Assembly: GCF_009176705.1 (NCBI RefSeq)
Contig: NZ_AP021846.1
Coordinates: 2,574,001 to 2,638,000 of the forward strand
Length of the DNA: 64,000 nt
Reading direction: 5' to 3'
From: Pseudoalteromonas sp. A25
GTDB lineage: Bacteria; Pseudomonadota; Gammaproteobacteria; Enterobacterales; Alteromonadaceae
The position numbers and the translations under genes were made by a program. The notes beneath the pieces are model-generated. The model was not told where the DNA came from and did no database searches. It was given only the letters and a program-made list of their open reading frames with translations. Positions 55,310 to 64,000 of the stretch are shown here, piece by piece; positions within the stretch are counted from its first letter, which is position 1; every line of letters starts with the position of its first letter.

Positions 55310-57715
55310 ATGAATATTGCTTTAGACCCTACACAACTAGCAAACACCCCGACGCTGTTAGACACGTTACAGCAAGTCAGCCAGCAAGTAGCCCCTAATT
55401 GGCCACTTGATCAAATGATTGCGGTTAACCCATATTGGCAAATGCGCGACATGCCAATCAGCCAAGTTGCAGCGCAATTAAAAGCCGTTGCCAATATCAA
55501 TGTAGTTTGGCCCTGTGCGCGTTATGTAAAGCACTATCACCAAGGTGGAATTTCTGATCAGGCGCTCAAACAGGCGATTAGCGAACACCCAACACTTAAT
55601 CATTTAACTTTGGGCGAATTGATTGCAGCATCAACAAATATCAGTGTAACAGATGCCCAGTGCTTATCATTTACCGCATATGTTGAGCAGCAAAACTGCC
55701 AAACTCAGCTTAGCCTTTCACAAGAGCTCAACTCTCATATCAGTCAGTTTTGTGCTTGGTATTTTCAGCATTACGACAGTTGCCCAACCAAGCAAGAATC
55801 AGGGCATTTATATCAGCAATATCAAAATTTTGTAGCACAAGACAAAGGCATTTCACTGCTTCTTGATATCAAAGGGTTACACAAAAAATATGCCGCCTTG
55901 CCCAAATCTGTCGAAGCTTTAATAACTAAATGTGAACACAGCTTTGCCCTGCCCCCAAGCGCATGGCCTTTTTACAGCAAAAACTTATTGTTACAGCTCA
56001 ATGGTTGGGCAAGCTGGATAGCCTATTTAAACTGGCAGGCCAACCTATATGCAAAACCCGCTGCATGGCACCTAGACCTAATAGCCATCAAACTCGGATG
56101 GGAGTTGGTGTTATTTGAGCACTTACAAAGCACCAATAAAACAGTGTTTTCGCATATCAACAAACAATGGCAATTTGAGCAAGCGCACGTTCAAGAGCGT
56201 GTAAAAACAATTAGTGAGCAACAAGCCTATCAGTTTATCTGGTGGCGCGCTAAAGAGATACAATATCAAAATGAACTTGCGGCTCAGCTCACTAAAACCG
56301 AAGGCACAAACATAACATCAGATACACAATTACAAGCGGTGTTTTGTATTGATGTGCGCTCAGAAGTGTTGCGCCGACATTTAGAAGCGCAAGATGACTC
56401 AATAGAAACCCACGGTTTTGCCGGGTTCTTTGGTTTACCGCTTGAGCTAAAGCTTAAGCACAGCCCTTTAACTCGTCCACAACTTCCTGGGCTACTCGCT
56501 CCTATTTTGTCGGTATCGCCTCTAAACACGCCTCATTCATTATTGGCTTCAAGGCATCAAGCTGGGCATTGGGATCAAGTTTATAAACACCCAGCCAGTT
56601 CGCTACCGATTGTTGAAACCGCGGGCTGGATGGCGCTGGCTAAAATCATCAAACGGACTTTTAAACCAAAACGCTCTAACAAAGTACTGTGTGCAGCAGG
56701 TAAAACGGATGAATGGCAAATAGAACAAGCTGGTGTCGCTTTAAGCCTTGAGCAAAAAGCAGATTTAGCACAAAAAGTGCTACATTTGTTGGGCTTTAAA
56801 GCCTTTGCCCCTCTAGTGCTATTGGTAGGTCATGCCAGCCACAATGAAAATAACTTGCACGCCGCTAGTTTAGACTGTGGTGCTTGTGGTGGGCAAAGCG
56901 GCGAAGTGAACGTACGCGTATTGTGTTCACTACTTAATGATAGCAGCGTGCGTAAAGCGCTTGCCTCCAGAGGAGTTACGCTGCCCGAAACTACCCGCTT
57001 TGCACCAGCAATACACAATACCACCACCGATGAGGTCACTATTTTGTCAAAAGTCGACTCTCACATCAGTCATTGGTTTGAACATGCCACTAAAGCGACG
57101 CAAAATGAACGTGCGGTCCGTCAATCTCAGGCCGACGAGCGAACATTATCGTCATTACCCCAAGAGCTTAATCGCCGTCAACTTGATTGGTCAGAAACCC
57201 GCCCTGAATGGGGGTTGGCAAACAATGCAGCATTTATTATCGGCCCTAGAATATTAACACGTAATGTAGATTTTAACGGCCGCACCTTTTTACACACTTA
57301 TGATGAAACACTCGACCCTGATGGTAGCACCCTAGAGTTGCTCCTTACCGCGCCAATGCTGGTCACTAACTGGATCAATATGCAATACAATGCCTCGGTG
57401 AGCGCACCAGATAAGTTCGGCAGTGGTAACAAAGTGCTGCACAATGCAGTGGGCGGGCACATTGGTGTATTTGAAGGCCAAGGTGGCGACCTTAGAGTCG
57501 GGTTACCGCTGCAGTCGGTTCATGATGGGCAAAAATGGATGCACGAACCAATGCGCTTAACCGTTGTGGTGCGCGCTTCAAAATCGTTGCTGGAGCGCAT
57601 TATTAACAAGCACCCTGATGTTCAGCAACTCATTAACAACCAATGGCTGTATCTATGGCAGTGGACAGACGAAGGGCTGCAACAATATGCTAACGGTACT
57701 TGGACAAACCTATAG
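55310..57715 (+). CDS. dabA: DabA, zinc-dependent CO2-hydrating subunit (DUF2309)
   Basis: A soluble protein of about 801 residues from ATG at 55310, chosen for the TGGAGC Shine-Dalgarno. DabA carries a beta-carbonic-anhydrase-like zinc site. The four ligands known from Halothiobacillus DabA are present and correctly spaced: Cys346 and Asp348 in VFCIDVRSE, His508 in LLVGHASHNEN and Cys523 in SLDCGACGG (numbered from the chosen start; His and Cys are 15 apart as in the known enzyme). So it should be active. It couples to DabB in the inner membrane to trap CO2 as bicarbonate, useful to a heterotroph at low CO2 for anaplerotic carboxylation. Confidence 0.93.
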   Translation: MNIALDPTQLANTPTLLDTLQQVSQQVAPNWPLDQMIAVNPYWQMRDMPISQVAAQLKAVANINVVWPCARYVKHYHQGGISDQALKQAISEHPTLNHLTLGELIAASTNISVTDAQCLSFTAYVEQQNCQTQLSLSQELNSHISQFCAWYFQHYDSCPTKQESGHLYQQYQNFVAQDKGISLLLDIKGLHKKYAALPKSVEALITKCEHSFALPPSAWPFYSKNLLLQLNGWASWIAYLNWQANLYAKPAAWHLDLIAIKLGWELVLFEHLQSTNKTVFSHINKQWQFEQAHVQERVKTISEQQAYQFIWWRAKEIQYQNELAAQLTKTEGTNITSDTQLQAVFCIDVRSEVLRRHLEAQDDSIETHGFAGFFGLPLELKLKHSPLTRPQLPGLLAPILSVSPLNTPHSLLASRHQAGHWDQVYKHPASSLPIVETAGWMALAKIIKRTFKPKRSNKVLCAAGKTDEWQIEQAGVALSLEQKADLAQKVLHLLGFKAFAPLVLLVGHASHNENNLHAASLDCGACGGQSGEVNVRVLCSLLNDSSVRKALASRGVTLPETTRFAPAIHNTTTDEVTILSKVDSHISHWFEHATKATQNERAVRQSQADERTLSSLPQELNRRQLDWSETRPEWGLANNAAFIIGPRILTRNVDFNGRTFLHTYDETLDPDGSTLELLLTAPMLVTNWINMQYNASVSAPDKFGSGNKVLHNAVGGHIGVFEGQGGDLRVGLPLQSVHDGQKWMHEPMRLTVVVRASKSLLERIINKHPDVQQLINNQWLYLWQWTDEGLQQYANGTWTNL

Positions 57716-57775
57716 CCCCCCAACGGTCAACGGCGCGAGTCGTTGGCCAACCAACTCTCAATTAACATCAACATT

Positions 57776-58609
57776 ATGAAACAAGCACACACGCACATTG
57801 ATTGGTCAACCAGCACCATTGCACTACTGACTAAGCACCATAAGCAACCAATGATAGAGCCTGCATTGTCTCAATTGGGGGTTAGATTATTCACCACCGA
57901 TCAGTTTGACACCGATACTTTAGGGACATTTTCAAAAGAAATACCGCGCACACTCAATGCCCTCGAGTGCGCTAAAAAAAAGGCATATTTAGCAGCTAAA
58001 ATGACCGGTGAACGCTTTGGCTTGGGCAGTGAGGGGAGTTTTGGTGGTGGCCCCTATCCAGGCATTGTGCAATGGGATGATGAAATTTTAGTGTTGCACG
58101 ATAGCGATGCTAATGAAGATATTGTCTCAATCGCATCAGGCCCGGTGCCGCTGCGCTCTGTTGAGTTTAAGCATATTGATCAGCTAAGCGAAACGCTTTG
58201 GCAAACTCCAACTCAAGGCTGGATGTTAAACATCAATAACGCTTGGTTTAAAGGGATCACAACACAGCAGCAACTTAAGACTATTTTGAAGCAACATCAT
58301 TGGGAGTCAGGGCAACCGCTTACATTGCAGCCCGACTTAAGAGCAATGCATTGTCCACCCAGACAACACATGATAAAAAAAGCCGCAGAGCAACTAGCCA
58401 ATAGAATGCAAAGTCGTTGTCCTCAATGTAATACACCTGATTTTTGGGTATCTAAAACACGCTCTGGCTTACCCTGTAAAACATGTCAGCTACCTACTCA
58501 AGTGGCGCGCTGTGCAATCAAGCAATGCAAATTTTGTGACTTTACTCTGGAGCAGCCCAACGAGCATAAGTATGCAAATCCGTCACACTGTCAGTTTTGT
58601 AATCCTTAA
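57776..58609 (+). CDS. DUF6671-like protein with zinc-ribbon C-terminus
   Basis: A protein of about 277 residues from ATG at 57776, chosen over TTG at 57743. The first two-thirds is unfamiliar alpha/beta sequence with KEIPRTLNALECAKKKAYLA and GSEGSFGGGPYPGIVQWDDE. The end has four Cys pairs, SRCPQCNTPDFW, LPCKTCQLP, AIKQCKFCDFT and SHCQFCNP, fitting a double zinc ribbon. I recall such proteins as DUF6671, with no established function. It follows dabA by 60 bases in the same direction and may be co-transcribed, so a role around the DAB complex is conceivable but not supported otherwise. Confidence 0.75.
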   Translation: MKQAHTHIDWSTSTIALLTKHHKQPMIEPALSQLGVRLFTTDQFDTDTLGTFSKEIPRTLNALECAKKKAYLAAKMTGERFGLGSEGSFGGGPYPGIVQWDDEILVLHDSDANEDIVSIASGPVPLRSVEFKHIDQLSETLWQTPTQGWMLNINNAWFKGITTQQQLKTILKQHHWESGQPLTLQPDLRAMHCPPRQHMIKKAAEQLANRMQSRCPQCNTPDFWVSKTRSGLPCKTCQLPTQVARCAIKQCKFCDFTLEQPNEHKYANPSHCQFCNP

Positions 58610-58676
58610 ATTTTAACAAAGTAAAAACTGACAATGTAAAGCGCAACGATTAGTGAAAATAACACAACAGGTAATT

Positions 58677-59096
58677 TCACTTATTGATTGCTCTTTGCAT
58701 TATCGCCAGGAGCTTTTTGCTAGGTACCGAAAAGCCCCCCGCTATCGATTCAGGCGCAATAACTTGCGCTAGTTTCCAACCAGCTTGACCATGTTTATTA
58801 AGCTGAGTATTTAACTCCAGTGCCAAGGGGCTGTTAAGCTCCAAAGAAATGTTGCTATCAAATGCAATTTCGAGCACTTTAAATTCATATTGGTTTGTTG
58901 GTGATGTTTTATCCAAGTCGCTGGAACTCAAACCAAAAACATCAGCGAGTGCATTCTTTGATTTAGTGGAGGCGACGCCCTCTCGCTCAATTCTTTGCAC
59001 AGTTCGTAAATTCAACCCAGCAAGCCGGGCCAACTCACTTTGCGACCATGACCTACTTTTTCTCAGCTCAACAACCCTATTAGCGCTTATTTTCAT
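58677..59096 (-). CDS. XRE-family regulator with DUF4177-like C-terminal domain
   Basis: A protein of about 139 residues from ATG at 59096 (nine earlier codons open the frame but look like untranslated leader). An HTH_3 helix-turn-helix occupies about 4-58 (RVVELRKSRSWSQSELARLA, LNLRTVQRIEREG). The remainder (about 72-139: YEFKVLEIAFDSN, LNTQLNKHGQAGWKLAQVIAP) looks like the DUF4177 small beta-domain. It is divergent from the large TonB-dependent receptor, with a 397-base gap, and could regulate it or itself. The gap 59097-59493 shows no clear operator. Confidence 0.8.
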   Translation of the reverse strand: MKISANRVVELRKSRSWSQSELARLAGLNLRTVQRIEREGVASTKSKNALADVFGLSSSDLDKTSPTNQYEFKVLEIAFDSNISLELNSPLALELNTQLNKHGQAGWKLAQVIAPESIAGGFSVPSKKLLAIMQRAINK

Positions 59097-59493
59097 ACCT
59101 TTAAACCACTCAATAACCAACAACTGTTGCTAAATATGTACACTTTATAAAACCCGCCATTACGACACCATTACGACAAAAATAAGAGTATAAAAATCAA
59201 TTTCAAATCAGGTTTCCTCTCGCCTCCCAGGTAACGCTACACACCAAAAGCAAATAAAATATCTGCCGTATACAACACAAAAAGCTATATATGTTTTTAT
59301 AAAAAGGTGCATAAGCAAACACTCACTTCGTGTAAAAAATAGTGCCGTAATATTTCAAATTAGACCCTCAAAGATAAATATAGTGTAAACAAAAACTAAC
59401 ATTTCAGAATATTGTATTCATTATCCCCTAATATCCCCATATAAGAAACTGTAATACAGTAGTACCTCTGACAACAACAAAAAAGGTATAAAC

Positions 59494-62439
59494 GTGCAAA
59501 AATACAACAAAATATGCATAAGTATGCTAGGCATGTTCGCTACTTGCGCAACAACTTACGCACTGGCCGCAGAAGCCAATAACGATATCGATAATGTCGA
59601 ACGCATAGCTGTTACTGGTAGCCGCCTGCTGAGCATTGAAGCTGCATCTCCGTCTCCTGTTACAGTTATTGGCGAAGATTTGATCCAAGCAAGCGGCGCT
59701 ACAGATATTGCCGAGCTACTGAATAAACTCCCTTCAATGGCACCTGGTTTGAGTTCAGCGACTAGTAACTACAACGGTAACGCGGGTATGAGCACGCAAG
59801 ATTTGCGAGGACAAGGAGCAAAGCGTACATTAACTTTGGTTAATGGACGCAGACATGTAGGCTCTATTCCTGGTGAAAGCACTGTTGACATTAGCTCTAT
59901 CCCAACCGGGCTTATCAAACGCATCGAAATACTAACGGGTGGTGCATCATCAGTATATGGTGCCGATGCAGTTGCGGGTGTGATAAACATCATCACTAAA
60001 ACTGACTATGTGGGCTCAAAGCTTAACGTCTCAGCGGGCATATCATCTCGCTCTGACGGTGAAAAACACGGTTTTAATTTTCTTCATGGATTAAATTTCA
60101 ACAACGATAAGGGTAACGCAACTTTTTACTTTTCCTATGATAAAGAAGATGAAATCAATGCCAAAGACCGCCCTTACACGAATTCAAACTGGGCCTATTT
60201 GCCAAACCCTGAACACCTTGCTCTCAAAGAAAAGTTATTCGCTGAAGGAAAAACCTCACAACAGGTCACAGACATAACTGATAAAGATAATATACCAAAT
60301 AACTTATCAGCCAGACGCTACTCAATATCTGCCAGCCCAACTACCGTTGTATTCATAGGTGGTGTTGCCTATACGTTCAATGTTGATGGCTCTATGCGGC
60401 CCGTTAAGCTGGGTAACAGCGGTGAACTCTATCGCCCTGAAAACGGCTTAACGGGAATACAAACCGATGAAGGGGGCGAGCAGCTAGGCGCTTATGAGTT
60501 CCAACGTTTGCGTGTGCCCGTCGAAAAAGCCATATTCAACAATACCATCAATTATGAGTTTGACTCCGGTTACTCCTTCTCATTGGATACAAAGTATGTG
60601 AAAACAGAGTCAGAATCGCGCGTTTTTCCAAACTCACTTTATGGCAGCGTACCACTGAGTAGAGATAACGCGTTTATCCGCCCTGACCTCGGCGCTAAAA
60701 TGGATGAGTATGAAATGAGCTACTTACCCATAGCGCGTCACTTCACTGAAATGGGTTTACAAGGTACTGATTATAAACGTGATGTATTCCAAGTGGTCGC
60801 GTCATTGCAAGGGGCTTTTTCCAACAACTGGCAGTGGGAGTTTTACGCGCAATATGGTAAGGCAAGCTCAGACGACACAACTGTAAATAGCTACTATGAA
60901 GACCGCTGGCGCGCCAGCCTAGACTCGATAAGGGACGAAAACGGTAATGCGGTATGTCGCGCTTCTGTTGATGCCAGTGCTGCGCCAATTCCTGGTAGAG
61001 ACTATAGCAATTGCATCCCACATGACGTATTCACCCCCATGTCTGATGAGCTACTAGACTACGTTAAGTTGGAACACACCTCAACAGAGTCTCAGACGCA
61101 AAAAGTAGTTCATTTCAACACCAGTGGTGATTTATTTGAAGGTTGGGCTGGCCCTATTGCACTGTCTGTGGGTGCTGAGTATCGAAAAGAAAGCAGTGAA
61201 ACATCACCTTCGGATGTGTTACGCGACGGTATTGGCGCATCATACGCCATAGAAAAGCCTGTTATTGGGGCATATGATGTAAAAGACCTATTTCTAGAAA
61301 CCAACATACCGCTGCTAAAAGATGTATTTATGGCTTCAAAGCTTGATTTAAATCTATCAGTTCGCTCCGCGCACTATAGCGAAGCGGGTCAAAATACCAG
61401 TTGGAATGTAGGCACAGTCTGGCAACCGATTGAAGATATAACGCTACGGGTATCGCGCTCTCGCTCAGCTCGCGCTCCCAATATTAATGAACAATTTACC
61501 ACTGAAGGCGAAGGCTTTGAATGGCTTTACCAACCATGTAGCCAAAACCGTATAAAGTCTGCAAGTGCTCAAGTGGTCGAAAACTGTAAAAAGCTGGGTG
61601 TAAATGTGTTTACCGACCAAACAGGCGAAACAACCAGTGATATCCGCTGGTATCAACCGGGTACCATCGTAAACTCAGGAAACCGAGACCTTGACGTAGA
61701 GACCGCCAATACTCTCACTGCGGGATTCGTTATCACGCCAACAGCAATAGACAACTTAGAGCTTACATTTGACTATTGGGATATAAGACTTTCGGGGCTA
61801 ATTGATAACTTTAATGTAGCGACAGTTGTTGATTCTTGTGTTGAACAAAGCTCTTTGGATAACCAATTTTGTGCATTATTAACACGCCAACCTGATGGCA
61901 TTATCACCCATGTTAATTTAAAAACACTCAACCTAAATCAAAGACGCACAAGTGGCTTAGATATTATCGCTAATTATAAATTTGATGCTTTGGGCGGCAC
62001 ATTTGCAATCAATACGATTGTACAACGGCTGATCCGTCGTGATATTCAAACCGATCCAACACTAGATCTCGAGCCCACTGTAAGCTTATTTGCGCATCCA
62101 GAATGGAAAGCAACGGTTAATTTAAGTTATGAAAACGAGCAATTTAGAGTGGGTACAGCCACACGGTATATAGGCGAACAGCGATATAGAGAGAATTATA
62201 CCGCATCAACCGTCAACCCGCATGAAACACCAAGCATGTTTTATACCGACCTAACCGCATCATATAACATCAGTGAGACCATGCGCTTAAACGTGGGAGC
62301 AAATAATGTTTTTGATAAAAAGACACCGCAAATGCCCAACGCGTACAGCGGCGGCGCTAACTACTACTTAGGCACTGATGGCGGCCTGTTCGACACACTC
62401 GGCCGCACTTACTTCGCCAGCTTTAACTGGGAGTTTTAA
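59494..62439 (+). CDS. Large TonB-dependent receptor
   Basis: A 981-residue outer-membrane receptor starting at GTG with an AAAGGT Shine-Dalgarno. Signal peptide about 1-25 (TYALAAEA), TonB-box-like VERIAVTGSRL (about 35-45), plug domain (about 55-165: RGQGAKRTLTLVNGRRHVGS, GGASSVYGADAVAGVINIIT) and a barrel of about 800 residues ending RTYFASFNWEF with the aromatic C-terminus. Receptors with this plug (VGSIPGESTVDISSIP) are abundant in marine gammaproteobacteria for polymers, peptides or sugars, but no degradation or transport genes are adjacent, so the ligand is unknown. The upstream 370 bases show nothing recognisable. Confidence 0.93.
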   Translation: MQKYNKICISMLGMFATCATTYALAAEANNDIDNVERIAVTGSRLLSIEAASPSPVTVIGEDLIQASGATDIAELLNKLPSMAPGLSSATSNYNGNAGMSTQDLRGQGAKRTLTLVNGRRHVGSIPGESTVDISSIPTGLIKRIEILTGGASSVYGADAVAGVINIITKTDYVGSKLNVSAGISSRSDGEKHGFNFLHGLNFNNDKGNATFYFSYDKEDEINAKDRPYTNSNWAYLPNPEHLALKEKLFAEGKTSQQVTDITDKDNIPNNLSARRYSISASPTTVVFIGGVAYTFNVDGSMRPVKLGNSGELYRPENGLTGIQTDEGGEQLGAYEFQRLRVPVEKAIFNNTINYEFDSGYSFSLDTKYVKTESESRVFPNSLYGSVPLSRDNAFIRPDLGAKMDEYEMSYLPIARHFTEMGLQGTDYKRDVFQVVASLQGAFSNNWQWEFYAQYGKASSDDTTVNSYYEDRWRASLDSIRDENGNAVCRASVDASAAPIPGRDYSNCIPHDVFTPMSDELLDYVKLEHTSTESQTQKVVHFNTSGDLFEGWAGPIALSVGAEYRKESSETSPSDVLRDGIGASYAIEKPVIGAYDVKDLFLETNIPLLKDVFMASKLDLNLSVRSAHYSEAGQNTSWNVGTVWQPIEDITLRVSRSRSARAPNINEQFTTEGEGFEWLYQPCSQNRIKSASAQVVENCKKLGVNVFTDQTGETTSDIRWYQPGTIVNSGNRDLDVETANTLTAGFVITPTAIDNLELTFDYWDIRLSGLIDNFNVATVVDSCVEQSSLDNQFCALLTRQPDGIITHVNLKTLNLNQRRTSGLDIIANYKFDALGGTFAINTIVQRLIRRDIQTDPTLDLEPTVSLFAHPEWKATVNLSYENEQFRVGTATRYIGEQRYRENYTASTVNPHETPSMFYTDLTASYNISETMRLNVGANNVFDKKTPQMPNAYSGGANYYLGTDGGLFDTLGRTYFASFNWEF

Positions 62440-62459
62440 GTTTAAATTTCCAAACTACA

Positions 62460-62486
62460 CGGCGCTGACATGGTAGCTCAGTGCCG
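62460..62486 (+). terminator. Hairpin between the TonB receptor and the DUF2834 gene
   Basis: CGGCGCTGA / TCAGTGCCG stem with one G-T pair, 20 bases past the receptor stop and ending just before the convergent gene's stop. The T-run is short (TTCT). Confidence 0.45.
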
Positions 62487-62488
62487 TT

Positions 62489-62815
62489 CTATCCCCGTTG
62501 CAATAACGCTCTACCATTGACACACTTTAAATATAGATAAAACGGCAACCCAAAAGAAACACCTATGCATAGGGTACCAAGTATGGCGAATTGATACCCA
62601 GTAACTTGCCGCTTTTTAGCATCTACCGTAATGAATACAATCAGTACAATCGCAGCGATGAGCACATCTAACCAAGCGAATAAGCTTATCGGATTTGCAG
62701 CAACATTGTGATAAAAAAGCCCTATATTAATGCCATTATCAAACAACCAAGGTATAAATACACCAAGCGGGATAATGGCACCAAGCAAAGCAAGCATTAA
62801 GTAACAGTGTTTCAT
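62489..62815 (-). CDS. DUF2834-type small membrane protein
   Basis: A 108-residue membrane protein with three helices (about 3-22, 42-62, 77-97). The stretch ISLFAWLDVLIAAIVLIVF followed by VDAKKRQVTGYQF is typical of DUF2834 proteins, whose function is unknown. It follows the lipoprotein gene by about 22 bases on the same strand and is probably co-transcribed. It is convergent with the TonB receptor. Confidence 0.82.
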   Translation of the reverse strand: MKHCYLMLALLGAIIPLGVFIPWLFDNGINIGLFYHNVAANPISLFAWLDVLIAAIVLIVFITVDAKKRQVTGYQFAILGTLCIGVSFGLPFYLYLKCVNGRALLQRG

Positions 62816-62837
62816 TCAATCATCCTTGATATCAAAG

Positions 62838-63671
62838 TTATTTCTTTAATGATGTGAGGTCGTCAATCAATTCATCAAGCTGTGCAATCAAATGCGTTCG
62901 TTGTTTGTCAGATAAGCTATCATACACATTCGCAAGAAATTGATATTCAGCCTGTTTATTATGTAAAATTCGTTCTTGTAGCGCAGCGGGTCGAAACTGT
63001 TCTGGCTGGGTAAGCAAGCGCTGTAAATCACTTACAAACGAAGCGTCTCTGTTGGGCTGTTCAAACAACGTTTTCAGCTCAGTTTGGTAGGTTGCACGAT
63101 ACGTATACCATAAGTCAGCGGTGCTGAGCTGTTGCTCAAAAAGTTGCGCTATTAAGCTTTGTTGCTCATCACTGACGCTACCAAGCCAGCGCTCTAAGTT
63201 GCTGTTTCGACTTTTTAACCAACGTTTTTTGCGCTTTTGCTCTGAGCGCTTTTGACGCTTTTCCATCGATTCAGCTTCAGACTCAGCTAAGGCATCAAAC
63301 AATTCGTCCACTTGCGCTTTGCTAAGCAAAGGTGCCATTGCGGCTAAATCTGGCGCAACTTTATCTCTTAATCTATACCAGTGCGCTTGCATTTTACGTT
63401 GATGATACGCAACCCGTTCTGCGTTGATACTGCCTGCTAACACATCTGTTTTAATTTCATTTAGTTGCATTATGTATGTGTCTAGTTCTTGCGCTTTATG
63501 CCAGTCTAGCCATGTCAATAAATGTTCGTCAAAACGTGCTTCTTGCTCATCCGACAATGAGATATAATCATCCACATACCAATAAGTTAGCCAATCTAAA
63601 TTTTTATATACAAACTTTGTTGAGCAACCGGCCATAAATAATAGTGCGGTCAGTATAAATATGTTTCTCAT
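62838..63671 (-). CDS. DUF6279-like lipoprotein
   Basis: A lipoprotein of about 277 residues from ATG at 63671 (MRNIFILTALLFMAGC; lipobox FMAGC, Cys at 16). The mature part is helical and highly charged (KRQKRSEQKRKKRWLKSRN, LSKAQVDELFDALAESEAES), with recurrent Leu/Arg-rich helices and DEQEARFDEHLLTWLDW. I associate this architecture with DUF6279 lipoproteins of gammaproteobacteria, which are uncharacterised. The start is chosen for the canonical lipoprotein signal; five codons upstream are open. It precedes the DUF2834 gene. Confidence 0.78.
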   Translation of the reverse strand: MRNIFILTALLFMAGCSTKFVYKNLDWLTYWYVDDYISLSDEQEARFDEHLLTWLDWHKAQELDTYIMQLNEIKTDVLAGSINAERVAYHQRKMQAHWYRLRDKVAPDLAAMAPLLSKAQVDELFDALAESEAESMEKRQKRSEQKRKKRWLKSRNSNLERWLGSVSDEQQSLIAQLFEQQLSTADLWYTYRATYQTELKTLFEQPNRDASFVSDLQRLLTQPEQFRPAALQERILHNKQAEYQFLANVYDSLSDKQRTHLIAQLDELIDDLTSLKK

Positions 63672-63788
63672 TGTTATAGCATCCAATTACTGAATCTTTT
63701 GAGTCTATACTCCTTACTCTAAAAAATGGATTAAAAAAGTGTCTGTAAATGTTTCAAGGATCCCAACAATCCAACTCTGGATTTTTGC

Positions 63789-64000
63789 CTAAATTGACTT
63801 AAGTGCCGCCATTGCCTGCTGTGCTTTGGCGCATTGTACAAAAATATGGTCATGATAGTACCCTGCTATCACGTTTGCGCTAATATCATGCTCGGCCAAC
63901 TTACTGGCAAACGCAGCTGTTAACCCTACCGCATCAAGACTTGAGTGCACTTTGAGCGTAATACACTGAAAAATAGACTCATACTGGTGCCCAAACTCAT
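63789..64000 (-). CDS. ACT-domain-like protein, 5' end cut by window edge
   Basis: An open minus-strand frame of 69 codons plus part of another ends at TAG (63789-63791), with its start beyond the right edge. It reads EFGHQYESIFQCITLKVHSS, then LDAVGLTAAFASKLAEHDIS, ANVIAGYYHDHIFVQCAKAQ and QAMAALKSI. The beta-alpha-beta layout with LDAVGLTAAFASKLAEHDI and ANVIAGYYHDHIFV is characteristic of ACT-type regulatory domains (small stand-alone ACT proteins). Amino-acid binding is inferred; partners are not visible. Confidence 0.65.
   Translation of the reverse strand, partial: EFGHQYESIFQCITLKVHSSLDAVGLTAAFASKLAEHDISANVIAGYYHDHIFVQCAKAQQAMAALKSI

Noticed and set aside
1-64000. CRISPR arrays or tRNA/rRNA genes.
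   Set aside because: No regularly spaced direct repeats of CRISPR size and no rRNA-like or cloverleaf sequence were seen. The tandem repeats at 49.1-51.8 kb have the wrong spacing and composition for CRISPR.

Overview
The window looks like chromosome of a marine gammaproteobacterium, most likely Pseudoalteromonas or a close relative. This is judged from protein resemblance, the moderate AT bias, the gene orders purF-cvpA-dedD-folC-accD-truA and rpsP-rimM-trmD-rplS next to tyrA/pheA, and a TTATACCAATT-bounded palindromic repeat of a type recalled from marine Alteromonadales. No rRNA, tRNA or CRISPR array was seen.

Layout. 0-20.9 kb is mostly core: a cut-off ORF, an MscS-type channel, cysS, ppiB-lpxH, miaE, a PhzF-like protein, a Yip1-like membrane protein, the purF-cvpA-dedD-folC-accD run with truA behind it, a large Cache/HAMP/PAS/GGDEF/EAL protein, pheA with a Phe-rich leader peptide and attenuator, tyrA facing it, and rpsP-rimM-trmD-rplS. 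20.9-43.2 kb is accessory. It separates rpsP from ffh, which are neighbours in many relatives. It holds a heme-uptake locus (TonB-dependent receptor divergent from an hmuTUV-hugZ operon, Fur-like site between), a nuclease-fold lipoprotein, a LysR/methyltransferase pair, a YD-repeat secreted protein, a LytS/LytTR two-component pair, a GNAT, a CadC-like regulator, a membrane protein with an SGAT motif, an ECF sigma factor with a membrane partner, a secreted CHAT-domain protein, and decayed DNA next to ffh (IS110-type transposase remnant, a frameshifted ORF, an ORF cut by an amber codon, a DJ-1/PfpI protein without its cysteine). 43.2-47 kb returns to core (ffh, ypjD, corB-like).

47-52.7 kb holds a collagen-like lipoprotein and the most unusual locus here. 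Three tandem paralogues of an unrecognised five-helix membrane protein repeat with an exact 824-bp period. Their spacers are almost identical, but the genes differ clearly. Palindromic REP-like elements sit in and around the array.

52.7-58.6 kb is a DAB-type inorganic-carbon locus: LysR regulator, divergent dabB-dabA, then a Zn-ribbon DUF6671-like gene. The end of the window has an XRE regulator with a DUF4177-like tail, a large TonB-dependent receptor, a DUF2834 protein, a DUF6279-like lipoprotein and the C-terminal part of an ACT-like protein.

Functions and families were assigned by reading motifs and recalling family features. No database search was run.
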